DNA from: Margaritifera margaritifera
Lineage: Eukaryota > Mollusca > Bivalvia > Unionida > Margaritiferidae
NCBI GenBank assembly: GCA_029931535.1
Contig: JAQPZY010001029.1
Span: forward strand, 558,001-622,000
Reading direction: 5' to 3'
DNA: 64,000 nucleotides
Part shown: positions 22,590 to 34,399 of the stretch, one piece after another
How the letters are laid out: every line of letters starts with the position of its first letter
Numbering within the stretch: position 1 is the stretch's first letter
Notes under the pieces: generated by a model
What the model saw: only the letters and a program-made list of their open reading frames with translations
Database searches by the model: none
Told to the model about the DNA's origin: nothing
Program-made: the position numbers and the translations under genes

Positions 22590-24735
22590 TAGATAGTTTT
22601 ACTTCATCGTTCACAATAGGTTTTTAAGTATCGATAATTAAAAACTGCCCCTACTAATAGTTCTTACCGAAAAACTTCGCATCAATTCACAATAAGTGTG
22701 CTTTGCCTGTAGAATTATATGTATATTTGTGCAGATAACAGTTTTTGTTTCAATTAATTTACCTTCCTTCTCGAAGGAACACAAAAGTTTGATAAACAGA
22801 AAAGGATCTTAATTATTTTTTCTTATAGATTCTGACACAGTTTCTAACGCTTGTTGGCTAGTAGTGAATAGGCACAAAGAGAACATTGATTATGCACACT
22901 GATGTTTTTTTTTAAACTACAAGTTATATCAGCAAGCCATGATGATATGCGGGTCAGAGATTTATATATGCAAGAAGAAACAGTTTACCAAAATCGGTCT
23001 TTGTGTAGCAAAATGTGCTTATCAATCGTGATATTTACACCTAAGTGCTGGAGTTGGGTTTACGTAAGTCAACTGAAAGTTGAATCTTCAACTTTATGCC
23101 TTTGAACTGAAATTAACTATACAGGGATTTGTGTCTGCTTTAACACCTGATATGTTTTTAGATTGCAATGACCTTGTATCTCGACCAACTTGCACACGAA
23201 GAACATAGCCTAGACAATTAAATGTATCTTAAAATGCAAAACAAAAATAGGCATTAATAAATGTTGTTTTTGCATGTATACTGTAGTTTTCCTGCTTCGC
23301 TTTGTTAACAAAAGCATTACTGTGTTTTAAAAATAATAAGATTATCGTTTTTTTATTTCATTTTTTTCTTGACAGACTTTTAATGTTAGTAAAAAAAAAA
23401 GTAAGCATGAAAGTTCCAATCTTTAAAAATGAAATCTGAATATTGGTCTGAAGAATTTATATATTATATGTTACTAATTCGCATATTTTTAATTATTCAT
23501 AAACGAGTGAAACAGAGACTTTACCTTGAAAATGTAATAGTACGAGTTTGCTCATTTTACAGAAGTGTTTATTTGCTATTCTACTTGTATAATACTCACA
23601 GTTTTAAAGGGTTTCTTCCATAAGTTTTAAAAGTTAGTTTTTTTGTTGATATTCAGCATTAAAAATGTAGTCAAATACGTCTCATATGTTTGCAGCCGTC
23701 CGTATCCGTGTAGGTGTCAGAAAAACGACTAAAGTATACGAGATATTTTCACTGTTCCAAACATTAATGAGCTTCCCGGTTATGCGACTCTGTGATGTCA
23801 GAGACGGGACACCTGAATAATTTGGACAATCTGGAAGTGGTCTTATTAAGCAGGTCGTCTTTATATACATGTTTTGATTTATATATTTATGGGACCTAAT
23901 GACCTTTAACCTTATACGAAGATGGTCCTTATATGCAGTCCTTATATAATGGTTACTATTAAGATTCTCTGTTTTATTTATTTATTTTGCTAACGTTACT
24001 TTTTATATAAACTATTGTATCATGAAAAGCTAGATGTTGCATTTCTTTCCGATTAATAGCACGCTAGACTATGTTCAGATTCAGTTTTAAATAAGACCTT
24101 TACATCGATGTTGCTAGTAACTGCATATTTTGATTAAAACTTGATAATGCATGGAAAAAGGTAACATTTGAATAAAAGCTATTTAGCGAAATATTAAAAT
24201 GAACCCTAGCTATTATGTTTACATAAATAGCAAACATTACAGTCGGCACATTAAACGCCATACTTGGTAAAGATTTCTTTTTACAAGTTACACCACGCCC
24301 TATGGTTTACACCTAAATTATTTTAGTCGACCTTACATGAAACATTTATGAAAATTTCTGAACACATATTAAACACTATCTGCTATATTAAAATATGAAC
24401 TTATGATGTTGAAAAAAGTAACTTCACGCTTATTTTGAAAAGGTATTACATATCTTCAAGGTGCTGATATTTTAGACATTATTGTAATTTCTGGGCAAGT
24501 ATTAGGGAAAGAAAATCACTTGGTTTAGAACATAAATTCCCTTTGTTCATTAACCTAAGAGTTAATAGTTCAAAAACAGAAATCATCATATGTTTTCAAT
24601 GCGTCTTAAAATGAAATAAAACCTGCTTTGTCGAAGGATATATGTCAATAGCACTGATTGTTCACCCTCTCTATGTAATTGTATCAAATATAGCTTGCTG
24701 ACGTAACAGCATCAAAAGGTCTTAAGTGACTTAAG
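22590..24735. other. no gene recognised
   Basis: AT-rich DNA. The only notable text is at 23680-23960, where 'GGTCCTTATATGCAG' and 'CAGTCCTTATATAATGG' resemble the repeated inner text of pogo-like DNA element ends, but no pair of termini could be drawn. Confidence 0.5.
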
Positions 24736-24737
24736 TA

Positions 24738-25268
24738 GCCATCAACAATGAGAGGTCATATCAGATGACTTGTTTACACATCAACTTTGAGAGGTCATAT
24801 CAGATGACTTGTTTACACATCAACAATGAGAGGTCATATCAGATGACTTGTTTACACATCAACAATGAGAGGTCATATCAGATGACTTGTTTACACATCA
24901 ACAATGAGAGGTCATATCAGATGACTTGTTTACACATCAACAATGAGAGGTCATATCAGATGACATGTTTACACATCAACAATGAGAGGTCATATCAGAT
25001 GACTTGTTTACACATCAACAATGAGAGGTCATATCAGATGACTTGTTTACACATCAACAATGAGAGGTCATATCAGATGACTTGTTTACACATCAACTTT
25101 GAGAGGTCATATCAGATGACTTGTTTACACATCAACAATGAGAGGTCATATCAGATGACTTGTTTACACATCAACTTTGAGAGGTCATATCAGATGACTT
25201 GTTTACACATCAACAATGAGAGGTCATATCAGATGACTTGTTTACACATCAACTTTGAGAGGTTATAT
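24738..25268. repeat. 39-bp minisatellite, 14 copies, two monomer types
   Basis: Near-identical 39-bp units beginning CATCAACAATGAGAGGTCAT. Units differ mainly by CAACAATGAG (A) against CAACTTTGAG (T). In order the 14 copies read A T A A A A A A A T A T A T. Because 39 is a multiple of 3, a 178-codon frame stays open (24765-25301) as a 13-residue repeat MTCLHINNERSYQ. This is most simply a by-product of the period. Confidence 0.97.
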
Positions 25269-25721
25269 TCAGCAGAGTATGTTGTCATATTTTTCACCTA
25301 AAACTAGCGTGCATCGTCACACACGCTCGGTTTCCGAATATTAACGGAAATTATGCATACGAAGCGTGCACGCTTATTTTGACCTATTTTATAGAAAACG
25401 ACTGGGTGGTTGACGATCAGACTTTCTGCAAAGTAAATCATGCGTTTGGACATTTTAAATACTATAGTAAATTGGAAAAAGCAAAAACTTTGGAAGAAAC
25501 CCTTTAACTGAAAGAAATGGAACATCATTATTACCATAATTGTTTAGCCATTTCTTCACAATCAGAGTATCATCCCCTATCCACTTGTACTGAATTGTGT
25601 ATTACCAATAGCCCTTAAATTTCCACCAAGCTGCTTAGGAGGAGACAGCATTATAAACAGCGAGACTGATATCCTCGACTCATTTGTTTTAAAACATTGA
25701 TGAAGTATATTCCAAACCAAA

Positions 25722-25992
25722 AATGATTTGGTTTGGTTTGACGTTTTAAGGCATAGCAACACAAGCAGGTCATTTAGTGCCGGGGCAATTGGAGTAACGT
25801 GCCTGCCCAATGACGCACCGCTTTTACCGACCTGATCTGATCCGCTGGTAGGATTCGAACCTGCACCATTTCGGTCACAAGTCCAGCACGCCATTTACTG
25901 AGCCACCGCAGCCCCTGCCTCCATTAGTCGACTCATATTACATGCGGGTGGGCGCAATGGGCCAACTCTAGATCCCCGAGCCAACAGGGAGA
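25722..25992 (-). mobile_element. V-type tRNA-derived SINE with conserved leader
   Basis: On the - strand: a ~75-bp leader (CCTGTTGGCTCGGGGATC ... GGAGGCAGGGGC), then the tRNA-like head with box A GTGGCTCAGTAAATGGCG and box B GGTTCGAATCC, a degraded V block (GGGCAGGCACGTTACTCC), the CTGCTTGTGTTGCTATGCC 3' part and a CCAAACCAAA tail at 25722. The leader is also found at the 54-kb copy. Confidence 0.85.
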
Positions 25993-28900
25993 AACAGATA
26001 TGACTCTACTAAAGTAAAATTACACAATAAATGTTCGTAATTACTCATTAGAATGATTTGGGCACAAAAGTTTACATTTTCAGAGCGTAAACTAATCCTG
26101 GTCATTGATGGCCAACGTAAAAATAAACGAGAAAAGGGGAGTATACATAAAGTGCTCTTAGGATGAAAGTTAGTCAAAATAAGTATTATGTCAGAGTTTT
26201 GATCAAGAACGGATTTTCCTATAGTATTATGTAGATTTCAAATGTTCGTCTCTGATAATAACAGCCACATTCGTAGATTTAATCTGTCCATTTTTGCTTT
26301 AGAACAAGACCAATTTGATTGCACATGTCTTACTCCCACAGACTAGAAAATGCGAGGCCCTTCCACAAGTAAAAGGCCACAAGAAACGGGAAAGAAAATC
26401 CGATATCATTATAGTAGTAATAGTAGTAACAGTACTAGTAGTAGTAGTTAGGACTAGTATATGTGTAATCTCTGCTATTTTACATCATATTAGACACCGT
26501 ATGTCATCGTGTACGGAATGTTTTGGAGATCAATTATTATTATTATTAGCATAATTCATGCTTGTTTTCAGATCCTTACTCGAAAAAATTAGATGCATGT
26601 CATGTCTGTGTATGTAAAAAGATAGTATTTATACAAAAATGCGATATTGAAGAAAAGAGTAAGAGCCGTTGAATAATGGCATTAAGGAATCATCTGATTC
26701 AGGCAGGAATTCACCTGACGCCATAGTTAGAAACTATTATTTAATATGAAACTCTGCTTGTTTTGATGTTTAAGAGTGACTCAGATTTTGAAGTTATATC
26801 TCAGTCTGTACGGAATATGAAAGCGTTGAAAATAATTATCAATGAGATTGATCTCATACCCTATTCTGGAAAATACTAAAGAAATAATGATACACACCTA
26901 ATATGCAGAATGGCACTGTTACACGTAAATAACATGCTTTTATCCAATGACTTCTCTTATGAGTCTAACAAGGTTGAGACCAAATCACACTGCTGTTTAC
27001 CTGGAAACGTCATGGTGTATGTAGTTTGAATTCTGATACCTGTCTCATCAGCATCGTTTTCATCGACCAGTAAAGGCAAGGTTAATTTAAGCGGCCAACT
27101 TTAAGCTTCATCCCTCAATAATGTCACTTTACAACAGTCACAAAAAGTACTGTATTTAATCCATTTTATTTCAAAAACGTCAAATTTTAATTTTCTTCGC
27201 ACTGTAAGAAACTGTTGAATGTAAAATTTAAGTGTACTCTTCAAGTTGGCGAAGCCTTTATTCTTCTATTTCACTAAACTAACTTCTTTTTCTGTGAGAA
27301 CAGAATAGTCATTGTTTCTAATATCGGTCAGCAATTAGAGAATTACATCAAACTTCTCGGGAAATATTTATGCTATATATACGCGAAGACATTAAAACTA
27401 TAAATATTTATGTTTTATCACAAAATACTTTTTACTGATATTTGATAAAGATCGCATCACGCTCAATTTTCTTTTGATTTTCATAATCTCTATATTTGGT
27501 TTGGGAATTAAAATGTAAATTGGAAAAATGAATTACATGATTCTTAGTTGTATCGACAAGTAAACCCTTAAACAAATTATTCATCAGTTATAGATTTTTT
27601 TATTATTAAATAAATCCATTTTGTAGTTAATGCTTTGTTTGCTACAAAATAGTGCTTACTAAAGTTACAATATTCATGTCTCTACGGTATATTTTCTATC
27701 TTTTCTTTTCTGTTCTGCATGTATCCATATTGATTAGGAATCCTTTGTAAGAGAATTACACCATCCCAGCTGTAACTGGTTGATCTTCTATTGAGAGGTC
27801 TGTGTGTTAGCATATTGGACGGAAAAACTTGTTTTTCATTTATCAAGATGAAATTTTGTTATCAGATGATATCGAATGACAAATCAAGTTCAACTTGAAA
27901 TTAGCACAAATTAATGAATGAGCCATTACCAACTGTTTATAAAATGCTTAAATTTATCCACGATCCGTTTTTTTTTTTTCTAGCTGACGAAAACAGTTCA
28001 AATTATATGAAAGTACTTATTGCGAAAATATACGAGCCTATATACTTATTATTGTCATAAAAGTTCCAAATTTCATTTATTTATTTTTTAAAATTAAATA
28101 CTGGGTTTTATTAACCTGGCTTGCTAATTTTAAAAAAATACAAATACCCCCCCCCCCCCCAAACAAACAAACAAAAATCGTTCTATGGATCCATTATATA
28201 AATGAAAAGCATCAATCACAATTATATAATAAGCGGATAAACGTAATCTTTCTTAAATGGCTTATCTACAAGCGTTTAGTTATTAATAATTCACCTTAAA
28301 AGCTGGCTCTTTTTGATGGTGCAAAAACATTCACATTAACCCATAGTTGGTCCTAATCTGTGTCGGCACGCTTGTTAAGTGTCGTTTTAACCCCGCGTGT
28401 CCTTCGCACATTTTCTCAACGATAAGCCTACTACAGTAATTGCTAACCGTAAATAATCTAGTCCAGTGCGTGTCAGAAACTTAGCAACTAAAATGCATTT
28501 CCAAGTTTGATGTGAGTTTCGGTTTTATCGCTTTTATTTAGTGTAAACTTGAAATTTAGGATCGAAATATTTTCGGTTTTCGAGTAGAGGGGTTTCGGTT
28601 TACTAGAAAAAAACGATGATATTAAAAAGGAAAAATACAGAGAGAGAGACTTGATATCTGCTTAAAATCGATAATATTTGTATATTATTTAACTTCGAAA
28701 ATTCAAACATCGAACACTCGATTACCATGGATCACTAAAAATCACAGATCGGTCGCGACCATACAAATACCACTTAAAACTCGAAACTTTGTCCAGTTAG
28801 CAGACTCTCGGCATTGTGTTGCATTTATCAAAGGCGAGAGAATTTTATAATCAGCAGAATTAGGCGAAATGATGAGCATTGAAACTAATCTGCATGATTA

Positions 28901-29430
28901 ACTAATAAATCCTTGTTTCGAGATGATCCTTCGTCAATAACGTAATCTTGTACTGAAAATCAGGTTTGATATTGTCTTATGTACATATGTCCACATATTG
29001 CTATAAAGTTTAATCTGCATTGGTTCTGAATTAATAAAGGCTATAAGTGTCAGCTTTTGCTACTTTAAGGTTAATACTAAAACTTATTATGACTGAATGA
29101 CATTTAAAATGAGAGAAGGAAGCACCCTTTCCCATATAAACTTTGTAAAAGGACTTAAACACCATTTGTTTCACGATGACGAACGAATATGCCTTAAAGA
29201 CAAATTAAAGTCTATAAGACGATGTTTTCTTCTTTATTGGATTTATTCAAACAAAACATAAGTAGCACTCGCAAACTTTCAGTTGCATATATAAGGTGCT
29301 CCGCTTGAAGAGAATCAGAACCCGGTGGACAACCGATTATTAACTAAGCAATAGCATTATTAATCTAGTGCAAACGTACAAACTCAATATCTCTATATGC
29401 AATATGTTTTTTTTTAAGTCAGCCAATACA
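25993..29430. other. no gene recognised
   Basis: AT-rich DNA with small simple repeats only: (AGT)n-like at 26403-26450, T9-T10 runs, and a C run at 28147-28161 followed by AAACAAACAAAC. No conserved protein text was seen on either strand. Confidence 0.55.
28147..28161. repeat. poly(C) tract
   Basis: About 15 C in a row, a G-quadruplex-prone run on the - strand; the length may be unreliable in assembly. Confidence 0.85.
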
Positions 29431-29439
29431 CTACTCTTT

Positions 29440-30015
29440 GCCACATTACAGCAATGTCTTGCTGGCTTGTCACGTTACCCACATAATTGGCCAGGACAGA
29501 GCATTTTCTAGTCTCTTGGCAAACATATTTCCAAAATGAATTAATATCTTTATTGTTTAACATCTTGGCATAGGAGTAACCCTGTACCTAGTTTCTTCCA
29601 TCTTACATAATCTTAAGGCGTACTTAAACTGGGCCCTGGACTTCCTAATCATACCGCATAGAAAAGCATGCCTAGGCCTACCATTATCACGCCATTAGAT
29701 ATAATAATCCCTATCTTCTCTATGCAAATCTTTTATATAGTCATTCCATCCCGGTACCATATCATTTTTACAATTAGCACTTTGGGCAACAGTATTATTG
29801 GCATTTGCAAAGACTTTTACAACAGCATGATACAGTATATCAATAGCCTCCGTATGATCAACATAAACACAGTTTACTGTGTTGCATAACACAGCTTCAC
29901 AGTTGATTGTTGAGACTATTTGTGTAAATATGACCTGATTGCCCGTAATGAACCAATGTTTACAGTCTCCATGTTTCCGTAAATTATTATCTGCGTCTTT
30001 CGTTTTACATGACAC
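29440..30015 (-). pseudogene. LINE ORF2 linker region (between endonuclease and RT), decayed
   Basis: A non-LTR retrotransposon piece. On the - strand, the frame 30015-29695 ends with YKNDMVPGWNDYIKDLH-type text (MVPGWNDYIKDLHREDRDYY at ~29710-29770). It is followed in another frame by IRKSRAQFKYALRLCK (~29600-29655) and DINSFWKYV plus a NYVGNVTSQQDIA-like block (~29450-29540). 'VPGWN-YVK-LH---R--YL-W' and 'SR--FKYALRLCK' are typical of the segment between endonuclease and RT in molluscan LINEs. Neither the RT nor the endonuclease domain is present. Frameshifts make it inactive. Confidence 0.75.
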
Positions 30016-31670
30016 TTCAGACCATCAGTGTAAACTTGTGTATTCAATAATCATGTAGAATTTAACAAACAAACTTTATTTTTTAAAAAATATTATCTAA
30101 AATTAATACAACCTAGATAGAATAAATGCAGTAAATATTAACAAAAAGGAATCAGCTTGAGATGCCATGAATGACATGATGTTTTCATATTTTCTGGAAT
30201 AGGTTGATAGTGTAAATTTAATCACACCTGAAATATCACAAAAGACGTTTCGATACACGAGTTTATTTATGCACTCCATTTATGTAAAAGTATGGAACCA
30301 CCAGGTTGCTACCGTCCCGTATGATAACCAACTAACAATTGACGTTTTACCTAGGGAAGGCATGATCATAATGCGATTATCATTTGTTTCTGGAAACGGT
30401 CAAGCATTCACCCAGGATTAAACAACGAACACCTATTACTTCCTTTGAACTGACCACCTGAGTATGAACTGTTCATGTACGGCCTCATAATGTTTGTCTT
30501 CATTTTCATTTTGCAAGTTAATGTGAATTCCACTTGTCCATGGTGTAACATTGTCCACGGTCTTTATGTTTTTTGTCAATAGTGTGTGTCCTAAGTTTTT
30601 ATTGACAGTTATGACTAGATGTGTAAACATGTCCTCATTGTCCATGGTCTACCAATTTCCACAGTCTCCATGTTTTGGTCAATAGTGTGCGTCGTTCGTT
30701 TGTATTGATAACTAAGACTAGATTTGTAAACATGTCCTCATTGTCCATGATATACCAATGTCCACAGTCTTCGTGTTTTTGTCAATAGCGTGCGTCCTTA
30801 GTTTGAATTGATAGTTCAGACTAGATGTGTAGACATGTCCTCATTGTCTATGGGCTACCAATGTCCACAGTCTCCATGTTTTGGTCAATAGTGTGCGTCC
30901 TTAGTTTGTATTAATAGTTTAGACTAGATGTGTAAACATGTCCTCATTGTACATGATGTACCAATGTCCACAGTCTCCGTGTTTTTCAACTTTTTAAGTA
31001 AGGTACAGATCATCAGTGTAAAAGCTTGCCTTAAATTCTTAGGTCTAATTTAACAAACAAACTTTATGAAACAAATAATGTAATCCAAATAAAGCAAACT
31101 CAATAATAATACCCCAAAACGTCAGTTTCAGATTTCATAAATTACATGATGGTTTCAGATTTTGTGGAATAGGTTGGTGTCATCTGTAAATTGTTCTTGA
31201 TAGTATCAATTTACGCACACTTACAATAGCACAATGCATGTTTTGAAACATGACTTTATTTACAAACTCCGTCATCTGCTTGCGACTGAGCACATCTATG
31301 AACTGTATGGAATCAACAGGCTGCCACATTGCTATATGAGGTAACAATTAACAATTAACGACTGATGCATTACCTAGGTAAGGGATATTCATAATGTGGT
31401 TGTAATTTGATGCTGGAAACGGTTAAAAGTCTCTCTGGGATGAAAAAACGAACCACAAGTACGTCTGAGTGGACTAACCCTTAGAGTCTGGTCCGTTCAT
31501 GGACGAATTAACAATGTTTCTCTTCATTTTCATTTTACAAGATAAGGGGAATCACAGTTGTCCACGACGTCTCATTGTCTACAGTTTCCATGTTTTGGTC
31601 AATAGTTATGTGTGTCCTTAGTTTGAATGGATAGTACAGACTATTTGTGTAAACGTGTGCATCCTCGCTT
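29960..31670. repeat. diverged ~1-kb tandem duplication
   Basis: Segment ~29960-30620 is repeated at ~30970-31640 in the same order and orientation. Shared landmarks are CATCAGTGTAAA, 'AATTTAACAAACAAACTTTAT', GGAATAGGTTG, ATTACCTAGG/TTTACCTAGG, GCTGGAAACGGT/TCTGGAAACGGT, CTTCATTTTCATTTT and GTCAATAGTNTGTGTCC. The first copy carries extra tandem units (30525-30990). Confidence 0.8.
30525..30990. repeat. ~115-120 bp tandem repeat, about four copies
   Basis: Units contain 'ACCAATGTCCACAGTCTCC', GTTTTGGTCAATAGTGTGCGT, AGACTAGATGTGTAAACATG and TCCTCATTGT. Confidence 0.9.
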
Positions 31671-31848
31671 GCATTGCAAAATTTCATATTTATTAGAATT
31701 AATTCTATAGTACCCTCCTTGATACGTCACCGTTTGCTATAAATTAACTGCCAGAAACTGTATTTCTTTTCACTCCAAAATAGTCAGAACAAATGTTCTC
31801 GGTACGGGGTTCCATACCCGAGTCCTCGATATCCACCAAATACAAGAA

Positions 31849-31874
31849 TGTATGTGTGTGTGTGTGTGTGTGTG
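31849..31874. repeat. (GT)n microsatellite, short
   Basis: About 13 TG units. Confidence 0.9.
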
Positions 31875-32540
31875 TCCCATTTGATATCCACCATCAGATC
31901 AGCCTGGATCAGCTACAGAATTTCACAGGACTTTTTTAAGGCTATAAATTAATGAAATTTAAAAGTGTTTCAGGAGATGAAAAAATTGCGTATTTTTTTT
32001 TGTTTTTAAATAAAATAAAAAAATAAAAAAATAAAAAAACGAATTGAAAATAATTTGTGAGTAATTAAATTGAATATATGAAATGCCATAAAATAATGCA
32101 CAATACATGAGATAACATATAAACAACAAATGTTTCTGGCACATTAATATGGCAATACATGTGCTAGCAACTGTCAAACTATTTGAGCAAACATCAAACT
32201 TGTTTCAAAACAAGAATTCCAACTATGGTCAAGTGTTAGCAATAATTCTCTGTAAATAAATGTATCAACTCAGATATGGCTTTTACAAGAAATATCTATT
32301 TTACGAAGCAAAAACAGATTACACAACAATACAATTTCTTGTAAACGTATATTTATAATTATGTAACATGGTTCTGATCTGTTAGTAATTTTGAAGAAAA
32401 AATATTGCTCTGCACCAGAGCAACACAACATTTCTAGTTTGGTTGAGCTAAGCGTGGTTAAAGATGTTTTGCTTTGTGGATTGTTTAGTTGTTCATTTTG
32501 TTATTTTATTGTTTTGTTGTTTTTCGTGTGTGTGAGGAGA

Positions 32541-32620
32541 CCTAACCCAGTCTGGGAATCAAACCCAGTATCCTTACATAGGAGTCAAGCACACTAACTA
32601 CTGAGCTAGTATCTGCACCT
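32541..32620 (-). mobile_element. tRNA-derived SINE head / tRNA-like pseudogene
   Basis: On the - strand: GGTGCAGATACTAGCTCAG (box A ACTAGCTCAGTAGTTAGTG) and box B GGGTTTGATTCCC in a perfect 5-bp T-arm-like stem (CTGGG/CCCAG). The anticodon stem pairs poorly, the D stem is broken and no acceptor stem closes, so a working tRNA gene is unlikely. Confidence 0.65.
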
Positions 32621-32644
32621 CTTGTCAAAGGTTTCCTCGTTGAC

Positions 32645-33000
32645 TTATTGATGTCCATCAGAGATGCACAGCAATATTTTGGTTTGGCAAAACAAAGCCC
32701 ACTTTCAGGCAGAATCGTTATTGTATTCTGCCTAAAAGGCTAAAGAATTACATCTACATTTATTGGTTTGCATCCGAGATGAACAACAGTATTTTGTTCT
32801 GGTAGAATGAAGCCCACTTTTAGACAGAATCGTTATGGTATTCTGCCTAAATGGCCAAATATGTTTACATTTATTGGTATGCATCAGAAATGTGCCAAAT
32901 ACGTCTACATTTATTGGTATGCATCAGAGATGTGCAACAACATTTTGGTTGGGATAAGCCCATTTAAGTTATTTTTTGCCTAGAAGGCACTTCTAAGATC
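32645..33000. repeat. ~115-bp tandem repeat, about three copies
   Basis: Units share ATGCATCAGAGATG, 'CAACAACATTTTGGTT', AAGCCCACTTT, CAGAATCGTTAT and GTATTCTGCCTAAA. The third unit is partly deleted. Confidence 0.88.
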
Positions 33001-33510
33001 CAACATAAACTCACCTACGAAGATAAACAAATCCACCAAAATGGAAAGCATCGATTCACAAGATTGACTGTCCTCTTTATTCACTCATAAGATGATGTTA
33101 ATTCATTGGGGTTGTTGTTGTTGTTGGTTGGTTTTTTATATTCATAATTGTTTATATACTCTGTGTGTTATTTGATATATTTCTATTTTATACTTTTCTT
33201 CAGTTTCAATTTATAAATTATTCATTTTAAAACCTAAGATGTATTATTTTGTAAATTAAGCTTGTTTCATTAACAAATTATGCATCTTGTATTCTAAAAT
33301 AAGTCTTTTTAATGTTTTAATGTTTTTCTGCAAGGGGAAGAATGCTGCATAACCCCAAATATGATTGGCAACAGTCCTTATTAAAGGTTGCTTCCCTGTA
33401 ATAGGCAAACTGGCCATGTAATTTCATGTACCCTACAATGTGTTACTATGTAGCAAGTACTTTACATGGTTTCAATATGAAATTACTAGCACTGAATCTT
33501 TTTATTCCAC
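33001..33510. other. no gene recognised
   Basis: AT-rich DNA with a short (GTT)n at about 33111-33125. Nothing else was identified. Confidence 0.5.
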
Positions 33511-33512
33511 AA

Positions 33513-33553
<41 letters not shown>

Positions 33554-33579
33554 AAAAGAGAGAGAGAGAGAGAGAGAGA
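33511..33579. repeat. (AG)n microsatellite, interrupted
   Basis: AG repeat with two AAAG/AAAAAG interruptions, ending directly at the SINE tail. Confidence 0.95.
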
Positions 33580-33581
33580 AT

Positions 33582-33791
33582 GATTTGGTTTGGTTTGGTT
33601 AGTTTGATTTGGTGTTGTATGGCAAAACAACCTTAGAATGAAGGTTATTTAAAGCTGAGGCAACTGGAGTAAAGTGCCTTGCCCAGGAACACACAAGGGT
33701 AGCCAACCCAGGTTGATCCTACGGTAGAATTGTAACCCACACTTTCGATTGCAAATCTGGTACGCTGACCACTGAGCCGCCATGGGTCCTT
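33582..33791 (-). mobile_element. V-type tRNA-derived SINE
   Basis: On the - strand: head GACCCATGGCGGCTCAGTGG with box A, a diverged box B (GGGTTACAATTC), 'GTTCCTGGGCAAGGCACTTT', then TTTTGCCATACAAC and repeated CCAAACC. The tail abuts the (AG)n tract, as if the SINE inserted at or seeded it. Confidence 0.87.
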
Positions 33792-33936
33792 CAGAAAGAG
33801 AAGACAAATGTATGCTATGAGAAAAGAAATTGATTACATAGCATACGTACTTAGAACAATTTTGTAACCGCTCCGCATTTCAGTTGAAGAGTGCTTCTGT
33901 CCTCAAGTATTGACTACAAGGTGGCAAGCACCACCC

Positions 33937-34380
33937 TGAAAAAATAAAGCCTCTGGAATGTTCATAGGCTAAGTCAATCACATGCAAGAACATCTCAGTA
34001 ATCAAATTCACTTAAGATTTAATCATATAAGATTATGCAACAATTTTGATCACACTCCGTTAAAACATGCATCCCCTACTGTGTTTACAAGCTCAGCCAA
34101 TCATATTCAAGGATGACTAATTAATATGCAAAGATGTTGCTCATAATCAAAATCGTTCAAGATCTCAGTGATATAAGCTTATGCACCAAGTTTGATCACA
34201 ATCTGTTTTTTTTTAAAATGCAGCCTCTACAGTGTTTACAAGCCCAATAACATGCAACAACACCATTTATACGCGTAGATGTACTTCTTAATCTAATTCA
34301 TCCAAGATTTCAGTCATATAAGCTTATACTCCAAGTCTGATCACAATCTGTTCATTGAATGTAGTTTCAAACACTGTTGG
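33937..34380. repeat. ~150-bp tandem repeat, about three copies
   Basis: Units share ATATAAGCTTATGCACCAAG, TTTGATCACAATCTG, 'AATGCAGCCTCTACAGTGTT' and TACAAGC. A displaced monomer piece (AATGAAGCCTCTAGAGTGTT) recurs at 34877-34905, followed by a degraded GCTCGCTT...TTGGCCAGGC terminus at about 34943-34970. Confidence 0.85.
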
Positions 34381-34399
34381 CTTGGAGGATTGAAGCAAT

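Noticed and set aside
24765..25301. 178-codon open frame as a repeat protein gene
   Set aside because: It is produced by the 39-bp minisatellite, whose period is divisible by three; there is no unique flanking domain, promoter or splice evidence.
32541..32620. Functional tRNA gene
   Set aside because: The T-arm is good, but the anticodon, D and acceptor stems do not pair properly; a SINE head or pseudogene fits better.
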